From positions 310,001-374,000 of the forward strand of contig NZ_JAAAKW010000006.1 in NCBI RefSeq assembly GCF_009905615.1: a stretch of 64,000 nt of DNA, in the 5' to 3' direction. The notes below the pieces were generated by a model. That model was not told the origin of the DNA. It saw nothing but the letters and a program-made list of their open reading frames with translations, and searched no databases. Position 1 is the first letter of the stretch. Every line of letters starts with the position of its first letter. The DNA comes from Pseudomonas sp. SLFW. GTDB taxonomy: Bacteria; Pseudomonadota; Gammaproteobacteria; Pseudomonadales; Pseudomonadaceae. A program made the translations under genes and the position numbers. Below are positions 1 to 10,133 of this stretch, piece by piece.

Positions 1-788
1 AAACCCTGCTCACCCTGGCCCTTTCCCTCGGGCTGTTCACCGGCTTCACTCAAGCGGCCGACGAGCCGCTTAAAGTCGGCACCACCGCCGCGTTCGCCAT
101 TCCTTTGGAAACGGCTGTCGCCGAAGCCGAGAAGGAAGGCCTGAAAGTCGAGCTGGTGGAATTCACCGACTGGATCGCGCCGAACGTCAGCCTCAATGCG
201 GGCGACATCGACGTGAATTACTTCCAGCACATCCCGTTCCTGGAAAATGCCAAAGCCGCGTCGGGCTTCGACCTGGTGCCGTACGCACCGGGGATCATCA
301 ACAACGTCGGCCTGTACTCGAAGAAATACAAAAGCTTCGATGAACTGCCGACTGGCGCCAGCGTGGCGATCGCCAACGACCCGATCAACGGCGGACGCGG
401 CCTGCAACTGCTGGCCAAGGCCGGTCTGCTGACCCTCAAGCCAGGCGTGGGCTACAAGGCCACTGAAGACGACATCCTCACCAACCCGAAGAAGATCAAG
501 CTGATCCAGGTCGAAGCCGTGCAACTGGTCCGCGCCTATGACGACGCCGATCTGGTGCAGGGCTACCCGGCCTACATTCGTTCGGCAAAGAGCTTCGATG
601 CCACCTCGGCGATTCTGTTCGACGGCCTCGATCACCCGGAATACGTGATTCAGTTTGTGATCAAGCCGGACCACAAGGACGACCCGCGTCTGGCCAAGTT
701 CATCGACATTTATCAACACTCCCCTGTCGTCCGCGCCGCGCTGGATAAAGCCAACGGCACGCTCTATCAACCTGGCTGGAAGAACTGA
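1..788 (+). CDS. metQ: MetQ-type methionine-binding protein of an ABC importer (5' end missing)
   Basis: Periplasmic binding protein of the NlpA/MetQ family that would deliver D/L-methionine, or a related sulfur compound, to the MetNI transporter encoded next. The reading frame is already open at base 3, and the first visible residues are the hydrophobic end of a signal peptide followed by [11 protein letters not shown], so the true start lies left of the window. Family motifs are clear: the FTDWIAPN segment, [13 protein letters not shown], and the GGRGLQLL stretch. No lipobox cysteine is seen at the predicted cleavage site, so the protein is probably soluble in the periplasm rather than lipid-anchored; the missing first residues should not change that. 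The stop lies 2 bases before metN, which indicates one operon. Confidence 0.9.
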   Translation, partial: TLLTLALSLGLFTGFTQAADEPLKVGTTAAFAIPLETAVAEAEKEGLKVELVEFTDWIAPNVSLNAGDIDVNYFQHIPFLENAKAASGFDLVPYAPGIINNVGLYSKKYKSFDELPTGASVAIANDPINGGRGLQLLAKAGLLTLKPGVGYKATEDDILTNPKKIKLIQVEAVQLVRAYDDADLVQGYPAYIRSAKSFDATSAILFDGLDHPEYVIQFVIKPDHKDDPRLAKFIDIYQHSPVVRAALDKANGTLYQPGWKN

Positions 789-790
789 CC

Positions 791-1918
791 ATGAGCGCCA
801 CTGTGCAACGCTCCCTGCCACTGGAAGAGCTCACGCCGCATTCCGCCGCACAGGCGCGTCTGCACCCGGAAAAAGCCAACGCCCACGTGCGCTTCAGCCA
901 GTTGGGCAAGGTGTATGAAGGGCAGCAGGGGCCGGTCGCGGCCCTGCAAGGCATCGACCTGGATATCCAGCGCGGCGAGGTGTTCGGCATCATCGGGCGC
1001 AGCGGCGCGGGCAAGTCGTCGCTGATCCGCACCATCAACCGGCTGGAACAGCCGAGCAGTGGTCGGGTGTTGATCGATCAGATCGACATTGCGGCCTTCA
1101 ACGAAGACAAGCTGGTGGAACTGCGCCGACGGATCGGCATGATCTTTCAGCACTTCAACCTGATGTCGGCCAAGACCGTCTGGAAGAACGTCGAGCTGCC
1201 GCTGAAAGTGGCGGGCGTTCCCAAAGAGCAGCGTCAGCGCAAGGTCGCCGAATTGCTGGAACTGGTAGGCCTGCAAGACAAGCACAACGCCTATCCGGCG
1301 CAGTTATCCGGCGGCCAGAAACAGCGCGTCGGGATCGCCCGCGCGCTGGTTCATGACCCGGAAATTCTGCTGTGCGACGAAGCCACCTCGGCGCTCGATC
1401 CGGAAACCACGCAATCGATCCTCGGCCTGTTGCGCGAGATCAATCAGCGGCTAGGGCTGACGATCATTCTCATCACCCACGAAATGGCCGTGATCCGGGA
1501 AATCTGCGACCGCGTCGTGGTCCTGGAAAAAGGCCAGATCGTCGAGCAAGGCCCGGTGTGGCAGGTGTTCGGCGATCCACAACACGAGGTGAGCAAAACC
1601 CTGCTGGCGCCGCTGCAACATGCGCTGCCCGACGATCTACAGGCCCGTCTGCAGCCTCAGCCGGCAGACGAAAATGCCAGTGTGGTGCTGGATCTGCAAT
1701 TCACCGGCAGCCACGGCAGCGAACCGGACTTGTCGTCGCTGTTCAGTGCGTTTGGCGGTCGCGTCAGCCTGTTGCACGGCGGCGTCGAGCGCATTCAGGG
1801 ACGTGCGCTGGGGCATTTGCTGCTCGCCATCAGCCACTCGCCGTTGTCTGTCGAAGAACTGCTCATCCGCGCCCGCAAACAGGCGCAACACGCAAAGGTA
1901 CTGGGTTATGTGGTTTGA
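791..1918 (+). CDS. metN: Methionine ABC transporter ATP-binding protein MetN
   Basis: Cytoplasmic ATPase that powers methionine import with MetI and MetQ. The 375 residues show a Walker [10 protein letters not shown], the ABC signature LSGGQ, and a Walker [14 protein letters not shown] followed by the H-loop ITHEM. The last roughly 90 residues form a separate C-terminal region, matching the NIL domain that in MetN proteins binds methionine and closes the transporter when methionine is plentiful. An N-terminal extension of about 30 residues precedes the usual start of the ABC domain ([10 protein letters not shown]). The ATG lies 2 bases after the metQ stop, and the 3' end overlaps metI by 11 bases. 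Confidence 0.95.
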   Translation: MSATVQRSLPLEELTPHSAAQARLHPEKANAHVRFSQLGKVYEGQQGPVAALQGIDLDIQRGEVFGIIGRSGAGKSSLIRTINRLEQPSSGRVLIDQIDIAAFNEDKLVELRRRIGMIFQHFNLMSAKTVWKNVELPLKVAGVPKEQRQRKVAELLELVGLQDKHNAYPAQLSGGQKQRVGIARALVHDPEILLCDEATSALDPETTQSILGLLREINQRLGLTIILITHEMAVIREICDRVVVLEKGQIVEQGPVWQVFGDPQHEVSKTLLAPLQHALPDDLQARLQPQPADENASVVLDLQFTGSHGSEPDLSSLFSAFGGRVSLLHGGVERIQGRALGHLLLAISHSPLSVEELLIRARKQAQHAKVLGYVV

Positions 1919-2552
1919 ACGCTTGTGGCAAGGCACGCTCGACACGTTTCTCATGGTCGGCGTCTCTTCACTGATTGCGCTGCTGCTGGGTGTTCCGCTG
2001 GCGGTGATTCTGGTCACCAGCGGCAAAGGCGGGATCTTCGAAGCGCCGAACGTGAATCGCGTGCTGGGCGCGTTCGTGAACATCTTTCGCTCGGTGCCGT
2101 TCCTGATTCTGATGGTCGCGCTGATCCCTTTCACGCGCCTGATCGTCGGCACGACCTATGGCGTGTGGGCCGCCGTCGTGCCGTTGACCATCGCCGCCAC
2201 ACCGTTCTTCGCCCGTATCGCGGAAGTCAGCCTGCGCGAAGTCGACCACGGCCTGATCGAAGCGGCCCAGGCCATGGGCTGCCGCCGCTGGCACATCGTC
2301 TGGCACGTCCTGCTACCGGAATCCCTGCCGGGGATCGTTGGCGGCTTCACCATCACCCTCGTCACCATGATCAACTCCTCGGCCATGGCCGGCGCAATTG
2401 GCGCAGGCGGCCTCGGCGACATCGCCTACCGCTACGGGTATCAGCGGTTCGATACGCAAGTGATGCTGACCGTGATCGTGCTGCTGGTGGTGTTGGTGGC
2501 GGTGATTCAACTGGGCGGGGATCGGTTGGCGTTGCGGTTGAATAAACGGTGA
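1908..2552 (+). CDS. metI: Methionine ABC transporter permease MetI
   Basis: Inner-membrane permease of the MetNIQ importer, 214 residues, a normal length for the family. It has about five hydrophobic segments and the coupling loop [26 protein letters not shown] typical of binding-protein-dependent permeases (EAA motif). The frame stays open upstream to base 1620 inside metN, but the family N-terminus ([11 protein letters not shown]) fixes the start at the ATG at 1908, which overlaps the end of metN and suggests translational coupling. It is the last gene of the operon; no clear hairpin terminator follows it. Confidence 0.93.
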   Translation: MWFERLWQGTLDTFLMVGVSSLIALLLGVPLAVILVTSGKGGIFEAPNVNRVLGAFVNIFRSVPFLILMVALIPFTRLIVGTTYGVWAAVVPLTIAATPFFARIAEVSLREVDHGLIEAAQAMGCRRWHIVWHVLLPESLPGIVGGFTITLVTMINSSAMAGAIGAGGLGDIAYRYGYQRFDTQVMLTVIVLLVVLVAVIQLGGDRLALRLNKR

Positions 2553-2641
2553 TTTGATCCGGGGGGTGGTCCTCAACTAAAGCAGAACGGCTTGTCGGGG
2601 GCTGCGGTATCGATGAAATCATCGTCCTGGCACGCCCCCTC

Positions 2642-2732
2642 CTGTAGGAGTGAGCTTGCTCGCGATCGCGGAGGTTCAGATACGTCGTTTGCGATTGATA
2701 CACCCTCATCGCGAGCAAGCTCACTCCTACAG
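2642..2732. repeat. REP doublet (REPIN), family A, copy 1
   Basis: Two inverted copies of a palindromic unit with core GGAGTGAGCTTGCTCGCG face each other, separated by about 40 unrelated bases, so the whole can fold into one long hairpin. The same arrangement recurs five more times in this window. Located between metI and the methyltransferase gene. Confidence 0.9.
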
Positions 2733-2795
2733 ATTTGCGTCGTCTACGGCGAGCAAGGGTATATTGCCCACTCCCTCCGCTCAGAATCCGCCCCC

Positions 2796-3422
2796 ATGAA
2801 ACTCGACCCGCAGGACCTCGCTCAGATCACCGCCACCACGCTGGGCAATTACAACGATGTGGCGGAGGGCTTTCGTGAGGGCACGCGGGATCATGATGTC
2901 AGCCAGAACATCGACGCGTTATTGCGCAATATCCGGGGCGTTGCGCCGTTTCAGATTCTCGATTTTGGCTGCGGGCCGGGGCGGGATTTGCGCACGTTTA
3001 CCGCCTTGGGTCACGTAGCGACCGGGCTGGACGGCTCGGAGCGTTTTGCCGACATGGCCCGTGCCGACAGTGGCTGTGAAGTCTTCCACCAGAACTTTCT
3101 CGCATTGGACCTGCCTGCCGAGCGCTTCGACGGCATTTTCGCCAACGCGTCACTCTTTCATGTTCCCCGTCAGGAATTGCCGCGTGTCTTGGGCGAGCTG
3201 CGCAATGCGTTGAAGCCGGGTGGCGTGCTGTTCAGCTCCAACCCTCGGGGCAACAATCAGGAAGGCTGGAAGGGCGAGCGGTATGGCTCGTTCCATGACC
3301 TGGAATCCTGGAGCGCGCTGCTGACCGAAGCGGGGTTCGTAGAGGTCGAGCATTATTACCGGCCGGAAGGGCTGCCGAGGGAGCAGCAGCCTTGGTTGGC
3401 GAGTGTGTGGCGTAGGGTTTGA
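2796..3422 (+). CDS. Class I SAM-dependent methyltransferase
   Basis: Probable cytoplasmic S-adenosylmethionine-dependent methyltransferase, 208 residues. The glycine-rich SAM-binding motif I (ILDFGCGPGRDL) is followed by an acidic residue at the end of strand 2 (TGLDGSE) and by the motif IV/post-I region (FDGIFANASLFHV), then the LKPGGVLF turn. This is the pattern of the UbiE/Methyltransf_11 group of small-molecule methyltransferases. The open frame extends upstream through the REP element to 2592, but the ATG at 2796 begins the conserved region and clears the repeat. It stands alone between two REP doublets, so the neighbours give no substrate. Confidence 0.8.
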   Translation: MKLDPQDLAQITATTLGNYNDVAEGFREGTRDHDVSQNIDALLRNIRGVAPFQILDFGCGPGRDLRTFTALGHVATGLDGSERFADMARADSGCEVFHQNFLALDLPAERFDGIFANASLFHVPRQELPRVLGELRNALKPGGVLFSSNPRGNNQEGWKGERYGSFHDLESWSALLTEAGFVEVEHYYRPEGLPREQQPWLASVWRRV

Positions 3423-3453
3423 AGCACCACCGATCTCACGGCAAATGACAGAC

Positions 3454-3543
3454 CTGTGGGAGCGAATTCATTCGCGAATAGGCAGTACAGTCGATGCATC
3501 TCTATCGCCTGAACGCTATTCGCGAATGAATTCGCTCCCACAG
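3454..3543. repeat. REP doublet, family B, copy 1
   Basis: Inverted pair of a second repeat type with core GGGAGCGAATTCATTCGCG. It fills the gap between two convergent genes (methyltransferase and glycosidase-like), a common position for such palindromes. Three further copies lie at 26.6, 31.1 and 59.6 kb. Confidence 0.88.
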
Positions 3544-3572
3544 GGTTCACGCATTGACCGAGCATTCCGCGA

Positions 3573-5816
3573 TTAGTCCAGAGTCGCTTGATAAGCGGTC
3601 ACGTCGCTATCTCCTTTGATCGCCGTCACGCTATGAGCAGCAAACGAACGCCCGCCCACCTCTCGCACCCTTTCATCAAAATTCGCCATCAGCCGCGTGC
3701 CGTCGTTGAACGTGGTCTGTTGCACCAACCGGTCAGCCGTCAGCCACTCGAATCCGATCATGGCCTGTGTCGCCAATCGCTCATGCAGTGGGCGAAAGAA
3801 AGCGTCCTGCTTTTGAATGATCTTCAACCGGGCCTGAAGCGTGTCCTGGCTCAGGTGGTACAACGGCGGCACGTTGTAGAGCAGTTGAGTCAGCTCGTTC
3901 TCCGCCCTGACGTTGTTCAGTTTCAAGCTGTCGAACAGCCAATGATGGGTCGTGATGACCGAGCCGTGGAACACTGCCTGATAAATCGGAAGACGTGTCG
4001 TCGGGTCGAAATGCACGGCGCGATAGCGCTCTTTGATGGGCACGGATTTGAAGAACACGGCAGGTTTTTCCGGGGGATACCAATTGCCCACGAACCAAGG
4101 CGATTGAGCGAGCGTGCTCATGTCCGCATCGCCCCAACCGATCACCGGTGTCTGCATGCCGTGGGCGAAGAAGATGCCCTGCGAGGTGCTGGCATGGCCG
4201 TCTTCTGAGCCCACGACCAGCCCCTGAGACTCGCCCACCCAACGCGCTGCGTCTTCGTTTGCAGCGGCATTTTGCGACTGGGTGAGAGTCGCGCCAGAGC
4301 GGTAGCTGTCGAAGACCATGCCGGTGGCGTAGGCGTCGAGAAACCAGCTGTTGAAACCGGCAACCCCGCGCACGGCCTGAACGCGGGCGTCGAGCAATGG
4401 CCTGACGCAACGAGGATCGGTGTAATGCCCGGACTGCTGAAAGCCGCTCTTCGCTGTGCCGTTCTTCAACACGATGCCGCAGTCGCGGTGCGCATCGCTG
4501 CCCAAGTGTGCGGTGGTCCAGTCCGGGTTTTCGCTGTCGGCCAGCGCCGTTTCGTACGAGTCGTAGGGGGAAATCAGGTAGCCCGCCTTCACGGCTGCAC
4601 GCACCGCTTCGGGATGCCACAGCCCGCCTTCCCAGCCGTCACCAAGACCAAGCCACAACCGCGTGAGACCCGCCGCTCGGAACAACTCGATGTTTTTCGC
4701 TGTGAGCATGCCGCCCCAGCGCGAGGGGTCATCCGTCAGTGCATCCCCGAAAAACCGGGCGATTTCAGTTCGCCACTCACCGTAACTCGACGCCAGAACG
4801 TCCATGTCTGGTTGAGCACCTCTGCGCCAACGTGCGCGAGCCGCTGTGTTGAACGCGCCGTTCAAATCGTGCAGCACCACGACTTGCTCCCAGCGCTGCA
4901 ACGGCGGACGCGAAGGGTCAAGCATCGCGCGCGCCTCGGCATTCATGTGCCCCTTGAGCCGTACGGCGAGCGGTGCAGAAGAGTTCAGCGCGTCGATCAG
5001 CCGCGACCAGGATCGAACATCTTTCAACCCCAGCAAATCGTTGCCCCATAGGTACGCATGGGCCGCCCCGCTCAATTTGCGGGCTTCGGGGGTTTTGGCG
5101 AGTTTCTCGTCGAGTGTCTGATAGGCGCCGCTGTCGATCAGCCATTGCCGGTAGCGACGCGCACCCGCCAGCGGATCTGAATCCCCAAGGTAAAGGCGAA
5201 AAGTCAGGGGCGCATGGGGATCGAGGGACGTGAATTCGTGAGCCGCAGTCAACGCCAGCCCATCGTCCTGAGCCTTGAATGTCAGCTGATTATTGAATGG
5301 CTGGGTCATCAGCCAGGTGAGGCTGAACGCGCCGTGGTCCATGCCCCACAGCGGCAGGCTCAGGTCCTGCGTGGTATTGAGTGAACCTTGATCGACCAGA
5401 AACCGCTGCCACACCGCATGACCTCGGGGCACGTAATGCCCTTCGGCAAGCGGCCAGATCAAGGCGCGACCCATGGCGTTCGCCGGTTGGTTGAGGAACG
5501 CCAGCGTGCCTGCCTCACGGGCGGTGACAGTCAGCAACAATTCGCGCCGTTCGAGGCGCGCTTCAAGCGCCCAGGCACCGTCATCCCATTGCCAATTCAG
5601 GCGATCCGAAGTCCGTTCGATGTGACCGACGGCATGCGACGCAACGCCCGACGACACGTGAACCGCCGATTGGCCAATGGGATGCACTCTGATCGCCAGC
5701 GTCTTTGGCTCAAGCTCGACCCGCCAGAATTCATTTTCCAACGTTTCACTGGCAACAACAGACCCGCAAACGAACGCACACAGCACTCCCACGGCACGCA
5801 AAATGAAACTACACAT
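3573..5816 (-). CDS. Secreted glycoside-hydrolase-like protein (possibly GH101/GH129-related)
   Basis: A 747-residue exported protein. The N-terminus MCSFILRAVGVLCAFVCGSVVAS is a good Sec signal peptide. Residues after about 30 resemble a beta-sandwich, and the middle (about 350-620) looks like a TIM-barrel glycosidase: LISPYDSYETAL, FLDAYATGMVFDSY, GSEDGHAST and VIGWGDAD give acidic residues at strand ends. I recall this layout from bacterial proteins related to endo-alpha-N-acetylgalactosaminidases (GH101/GH129), but I cannot verify the family. An upstream TTG at 5840 would add 8 residues; the ATG at 5816 places the signal peptide correctly and is preferred. It is separated from triC by 97 bases and may be transcribed alone. 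Substrate unknown. Confidence 0.6.
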   Translation of the reverse strand: MCSFILRAVGVLCAFVCGSVVASETLENEFWRVELEPKTLAIRVHPIGQSAVHVSSGVASHAVGHIERTSDRLNWQWDDGAWALEARLERRELLLTVTAREAGTLAFLNQPANAMGRALIWPLAEGHYVPRGHAVWQRFLVDQGSLNTTQDLSLPLWGMDHGAFSLTWLMTQPFNNQLTFKAQDDGLALTAAHEFTSLDPHAPLTFRLYLGDSDPLAGARRYRQWLIDSGAYQTLDEKLAKTPEARKLSGAAHAYLWGNDLLGLKDVRSWSRLIDALNSSAPLAVRLKGHMNAEARAMLDPSRPPLQRWEQVVVLHDLNGAFNTAARARWRRGAQPDMDVLASSYGEWRTEIARFFGDALTDDPSRWGGMLTAKNIELFRAAGLTRLWLGLGDGWEGGLWHPEAVRAAVKAGYLISPYDSYETALADSENPDWTTAHLGSDAHRDCGIVLKNGTAKSGFQQSGHYTDPRCVRPLLDARVQAVRGVAGFNSWFLDAYATGMVFDSYRSGATLTQSQNAAANEDAARWVGESQGLVVGSEDGHASTSQGIFFAHGMQTPVIGWGDADMSTLAQSPWFVGNWYPPEKPAVFFKSVPIKERYRAVHFDPTTRLPIYQAVFHGSVITTHHWLFDSLKLNNVRAENELTQLLYNVPPLYHLSQDTLQARLKIIQKQDAFFRPLHERLATQAMIGFEWLTADRLVQQTTFNDGTRLMANFDERVREVGGRSFAAHSVTAIKGDSDVTAYQATLD

Positions 5817-5913
5817 GACGACAACCCACTGAGTGATCAAGGCTGTCGACCGTACTCAGGGAGCCTACAAACGTCGTTCAGACGTTTCCCACGGCAACGT
5901 AGGCCGATGAGAC

Positions 5914-8900
5914 TTAGCGTGTAGGTGCGGGCTCACCCTCTTCGTCCTCGTCTTCATCGTCCGCGCCGTGGCCCTCGGCTCTGCGCTTTTTCTCCTGTTC
6001 GGATTTATCCCGCTGTTCCTGCGTCGGCTCTTTGATCTTGTACCAGGCCACGTACAGCGCAGGCAGGAACAACAGCGTCAGCAGGGTGGCGATGATGATC
6101 CCGCCGATCATCGCGTAGGCCATCGGCCCCCAAAACACTTCGCGGGCAATCGGAATCATGCCCAGACTCGCCGCAGCAGCCGTCAACAGAATCGGGCGTC
6201 GTCGATGCTCGGTGGCTTCGGCCACAGCATCCCAGGGCAGATAACCGGCGACTTCGTATTCGTGGATTTGCGTCACCAGAATCACCGAGTTGCGGATGAT
6301 GATGCCGATCAACGCGAGAATCCCGAGGATCGCCACGAAGCCCATGGGCGTGCCGGTCGGGACCAGCGCCAGCACCACGCCGATCAACCCGAGCGGCGCG
6401 ACACTCGCCACGAGGAACATCTTCTGCACGCTGTGCAGCTGAATCATCAGGAAGGTCGCCATGAGGAAGATCATCAGCGGCACGACCTTGGCAATCGGCC
6501 CTTGGGCCTTGCCGCTCTCTTCCACCGTACCGCCGGTGGCGATCTTATAGCCCGGTGGCAGCGCCGAGGCGAACTTGTCGATTTCGGGCTTCAGCTCTTT
6601 CACCAGATCGGTCGGCTGCATCTCGTCACGCACAGCGGCCTTGAGGGTGATCGTCGGCTTGCGGTCGCGGCGCCAGACCAGCGGCTGCTCCAGCTCATAC
6701 CGAACATTGGCGAACGCCAGCAACGGAATCGACGTGCCTTGCGGCGTGACGATTTGCAGGTTTTGCAGGGTCTCCGGCGAACCCCGCTCGGCGTCCACAG
6801 CGCGCCCGACCACGTTGATCAGGTAAATGTCGTCGCGCACCTGGGTCACGGCCGAACCGGTGACGATGCTGTTCATCAACTGCGCGACGTCTTCCGACGA
6901 CAGCCCGAGTTGCCTTGCCTTGTCCTGGTTGATGTCGATGCGCAGGACTTTGCCCGGCTCGTTCCAGTCGTAAATCATCTCGCCGATGTGCTGGTTCTTG
7001 TCGAGCAGCGTCGCGAGGTCGATAGCGTGTTGACGCACTTTGTCGATGTTATCGCCACTGACCCGGTACTGAATCGGACGCCCCACCGGCGGTCCCATTT
7101 CCAGCGGCTGCACGTAGGTGCCGATGCCGACGAATTCATCACGCAGACGTTTTTTCAGGCGGTCCATCAGCCCGGCACGCTCTTCCAGGCCTTTGCTGAC
7201 GATCACCAGTTGCGCGTAATACGGGTTTTCCAGTTGCTGGTCCAACGGCAGGTAGAAACGCACCGCGCCCTGCCCGATGTAGGTGCTCCAGCGCACGATG
7301 TCCGGATCGTCCTTGAGGCTCGCCTCCAGTTTGTCCACAGCCTTGCGCGTCTCGTTGATCGAGGCGTTCTGCGGCAGGTTGAGGTCGACGAGGATTTCCG
7401 GTCGGTCAGACGACGGGAAGAACTGGTTCTGCACAAAGCGCATGCAAAACACTGAGGTAGCAAACAGCAGCACCGTGACGATGATCGTCAGCCAGCGGTG
7501 CCTCATGGCCCAGAACATCGAGCTGTTGAACGCTCGGGCGATGCGGCCCGGCTTGTGGTGTTCGTCTTTCTTTTTCACCTTCTCGCTGAGGATGTGCACG
7601 CCAATGACCGGCGCGAACAGCACTGCCACGACCCACGACACCAGCATCGCCACGGCAATCACCGCGAACAGCGTGAAGGTGTATTCCCCCGCCGAACTGG
7701 CGTTGAGGCCGATGGGCACGAAACCGGCCACCGTCACCAGCGTACCGGTGAGCATCGGGAACGCCGTCGAGGTGTAGGCGAAGGTCGCGGCCTGCTCTTT
7801 GGAATCGCCCATTTCCAGCCGCGAGACCATCATCTCGACCGTGATCATGGCGTCGTCCACCAGCAAGCCGAGGGCGATGATCAGCGCGCCCAGCGAAATC
7901 CGTTGCATGGTGATGCCGCTGTACTCCATGAACACGAAGACCATCGCCAGCACCAGCGGGATCGAGCACGCCACCACCAGCCCGGCGCGCATGCCGAGGC
8001 TGATAAAGCTCACGATCAGCACGATCACCACCGCCTCGAACAGCGCGCTGGTGAAGCCACCGACGGCTTTTTCCACCACCTGCGCCTGATCCGAGACGTT
8101 GTTCACGCCCACGCCGATGGGCAGGTCGGCGGTCGCCGCCTCCATCCGCGCATGCAGGTCTTTGCCGAACTCTTGGACGTTGCCGCCCTTTTTCATCGCA
8201 ATCGCCAAGCCGATAGCCGGCTTGCCGTTGTAGCGAAACAGCGGCTTGGGCGGATCGACGTAACCCCGGCTGATGTCGGCGATATCGGTCAGGCGATAGA
8301 AACGGTCGTTGAGGCGCAGGTTGACCGTTTCCAAATCCTTCTCGGAGGCGAACTGGCCGGACGTGCGCACCGAAATGCGCTCAGGCCCGGCCTCGATCAC
8401 CCCCGCAGGCGTCACGGTGTTCTGCGATTGCAGGCTTTGCACGACCTGGCGCTGATCCAGCCCCAACGCCGCCAACTTGCGGGTGGAGAAATTCAGGTAC
8501 AGCACTTCGTCCTGCTGGCCGATCATCTCGACCTTGCCCAGCCCTGGCACATCGCGGATTTGCACGCGGACCTGTTCGACATAGTCCCGCAGCTGGCGCA
8601 TCGTCAGCCCGTCAGCGGTAAAGGCGTAGATCGAGCCGTAGACGTCCCCGAACTCGTCGTTGAACGCCGGGCCTTGTAACCCTTGAGGAAAGGTCCCGCG
8701 AATGTCATCAATTTTCTTGCGGACCTGGTACCAGATCTCCGGAATCGCGCCCGCGCTGGTGGTGTCCCGCAGGTAAACGAACACCGTGGACTCGCCCGGT
8801 CGGGTGTAGCTTTTCACGTAGTCGAGGGAGTCGAGCTCTTCGAGTTTTTTCTCGATGCGGTCGGTGACTTGCTCCAGTGTTTCGTCCACCGTCGCGCCCG

Positions 8901-9066
8901 GCCAGCGGGTCTGGATGACCATGGTTTTGATGGTGAACGAGGGGTCTTCCTCGCGGCCCAGGTTCATGTACGAAAACACGCCCATCAGCAGGCCAACGAA
9001 CATCAGGTACCAGACAAAAGACTGATGCTTGAGCGCCCAATCGGAGAGGTTGAACTTCCCTTTCAT
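5914..9066 (-). CDS. triC: RND efflux transporter, TriC-like
   Basis: Inner-membrane proton-driven resistance-nodulation-division pump, 1050 residues, normal for the family. A first membrane helix (WYLMFVGLLMGVFSYM) is followed by the periplasmic motif SFTIKTMVIQTRWPGA, a block of helices after residue about 335 containing GLLVDDAMITVEMMV (the proton-relay helix with paired Asp), a second large periplasmic loop, and the C-terminal helix block. The N-terminus and the pairing with two different adaptor genes match the triclosan pump TriABC of P. aeruginosa, where triC follows triA and triB. It overlaps the upstream adaptor by 4 bases. The C-terminal tail is strongly acidic and charged (ADDEDEDEEGE). 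No outer-membrane channel gene is adjacent; in P. aeruginosa OpmH is supplied from elsewhere. Confidence 0.88.
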   Translation of the reverse strand: MKGKFNLSDWALKHQSFVWYLMFVGLLMGVFSYMNLGREEDPSFTIKTMVIQTRWPGATVDETLEQVTDRIEKKLEELDSLDYVKSYTRPGESTVFVYLRDTTSAGAIPEIWYQVRKKIDDIRGTFPQGLQGPAFNDEFGDVYGSIYAFTADGLTMRQLRDYVEQVRVQIRDVPGLGKVEMIGQQDEVLYLNFSTRKLAALGLDQRQVVQSLQSQNTVTPAGVIEAGPERISVRTSGQFASEKDLETVNLRLNDRFYRLTDIADISRGYVDPPKPLFRYNGKPAIGLAIAMKKGGNVQEFGKDLHARMEAATADLPIGVGVNNVSDQAQVVEKAVGGFTSALFEAVVIVLIVSFISLGMRAGLVVACSIPLVLAMVFVFMEYSGITMQRISLGALIIALGLLVDDAMITVEMMVSRLEMGDSKEQAATFAYTSTAFPMLTGTLVTVAGFVPIGLNASSAGEYTFTLFAVIAVAMLVSWVVAVLFAPVIGVHILSEKVKKKDEHHKPGRIARAFNSSMFWAMRHRWLTIIVTVLLFATSVFCMRFVQNQFFPSSDRPEILVDLNLPQNASINETRKAVDKLEASLKDDPDIVRWSTYIGQGAVRFYLPLDQQLENPYYAQLVIVSKGLEERAGLMDRLKKRLRDEFVGIGTYVQPLEMGPPVGRPIQYRVSGDNIDKVRQHAIDLATLLDKNQHIGEMIYDWNEPGKVLRIDINQDKARQLGLSSEDVAQLMNSIVTGSAVTQVRDDIYLINVVGRAVDAERGSPETLQNLQIVTPQGTSIPLLAFANVRYELEQPLVWRRDRKPTITLKAAVRDEMQPTDLVKELKPEIDKFASALPPGYKIATGGTVEESGKAQGPIAKVVPLMIFLMATFLMIQLHSVQKMFLVASVAPLGLIGVVLALVPTGTPMGFVAILGILALIGIIIRNSVILVTQIHEYEVAGYLPWDAVAEATEHRRRPILLTAAAASLGMIPIAREVFWGPMAYAMIGGIIIATLLTLLFLPALYVAWYKIKEPTQEQRDKSEQEKKRRAEGHGADDEDEDEEGEPAPTR

Positions 9067-10133
9067 CGTGGGCTGTCCTTATCGACTTTGACTTTCTGCC
9101 CCGGTTTGAGGCTGTTCACACCGGCGGTCACCACGCGCTCGCCACCCTTCACACCACCGGCCAGCACCATGCTGTCGGTGTCGCGACTGACCACATGGAC
9201 CGGACGCGGCGACACGGTCTGGTTCTGGGTATCGACGATCCAGATCTGCTGCTTGCCGTCGATCTCCTGCAACGCCGTGAGCGGCAATTCGATGCGCGGC
9301 TCGATGGCCGAACTGAGGGTTACGCTGATCGCCGTGCCCAGTCGGAATGACGGCGGCGTGTCGGCCAGGGTGAGGCGTGCGCGACGGGTACGCGTCGTGC
9401 TTTCAGCTTGCGGTTCGAGTTCACGCAGGGTGGCCGTGGTGTTGATGTCAGGTTCCAGCTGGCTGGCGACCTTGAACACCACGTCGTTGGGCAATTGCTC
9501 TGCCAGCGGTCCCGGCAGGTCGATCACAGCCTCCTTGATGTCCGGACGCGCCAGCGTCACCACTTGCTCGCCCGCGCTGACCACTTGCCCCGCTTCGACT
9601 TTCCATTGGGTCACGACGGCGTCGTGATCGGTGCGCAACTCGCTGTAGCTCAATTGGTCCTTGGCCTGTTGCAACGCAGCCTTGGACTGATCGAAGGAAG
9701 ACTGTGAGGTTTTGAGGTCCGTCACTGCGACATCCAGCGCCGCCTGCGCGCCGACGCCTCGGTCGAACAGCTCCTGCTGACGCCGCGCATTGGCCTGGGC
9801 ATTGATCAACTGCGCTTCGACGCGGGCCAGATCGCCCTGGGTCGAACGCACCTGATTCTGCTGGTCGGTCGGGTCGAGTACGGCGAGCATGTCACCCTTC
9901 TTCACTTCAGCGCCCACATCGACACTGCGCTGGGCGATGCGGCCCGAAACGCGGAAACCCAAGGTGCTTTCATAACGCGCCGCGATGTTGCCGGCGAAAC
10001 GTCCCAGGCTTTCCTCGGCCTGGGGTTTCACCTCGACGAACAACACCGGGCGCACGGGCTCCGGTGGTGGCTCTTCCTTGCTGCACGCGCTGATGAGCAA
10101 TGCCATCAACGTCACTCCCGTCAGGCGCTTCAT
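9063..10133 (-). CDS. triB: RND periplasmic adaptor (membrane fusion) protein, TriB-like
   Basis: Lipid-anchored periplasmic adaptor, 356 residues, that would bridge the TriC-like pump to an outer-membrane channel. The N-terminus ends in a lipobox LISACSKE. The order is a beta-barrel/lipoyl half-motif (GFRVSGRIAQRSVDVGAEVKKG), an alpha-helical hairpin (residues about 95-160), a second lipoyl half (LRTDHDAVVTQWKVEAGQVV), then a beta-barrel and membrane-proximal domain. It is the second of two consecutive adaptor genes and overlaps both neighbours by the ATGA tetranucleotide, so the three genes are one translationally coupled operon. Which of the two equals TriA or TriB is assigned only by gene order. 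Confidence 0.82.
   Translation of the reverse strand: MKRLTGVTLMALLISACSKEEPPPEPVRPVLFVEVKPQAEESLGRFAGNIAARYESTLGFRVSGRIAQRSVDVGAEVKKGDMLAVLDPTDQQNQVRSTQGDLARVEAQLINAQANARRQQELFDRGVGAQAALDVAVTDLKTSQSSFDQSKAALQQAKDQLSYSELRTDHDAVVTQWKVEAGQVVSAGEQVVTLARPDIKEAVIDLPGPLAEQLPNDVVFKVASQLEPDINTTATLRELEPQAESTTRTRRARLTLADTPPSFRLGTAISVTLSSAIEPRIELPLTALQEIDGKQQIWIVDTQNQTVSPRPVHVVSRDTDSMVLAGGVKGGERVVTAGVNSLKPGQKVKVDKDSPR

Noticed and set aside
2592..2795. Upstream extension of the methyltransferase frame
   Set aside because: This part translates a REP doublet; the conserved protein begins at the ATG at 2796.
5968..7455. Plus-strand frame of 495 codons opposite triC
   Set aside because: It is rich in R, H, Q and D, as expected from antisense of a GC-rich membrane protein, and lies wholly within triC.
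8683..9627. Long plus-strand frame (314 codons) opposite triC/triB
   Set aside because: It crosses the junction of two well-supported minus-strand genes and shows no family features; high-GC codon bias explains it.
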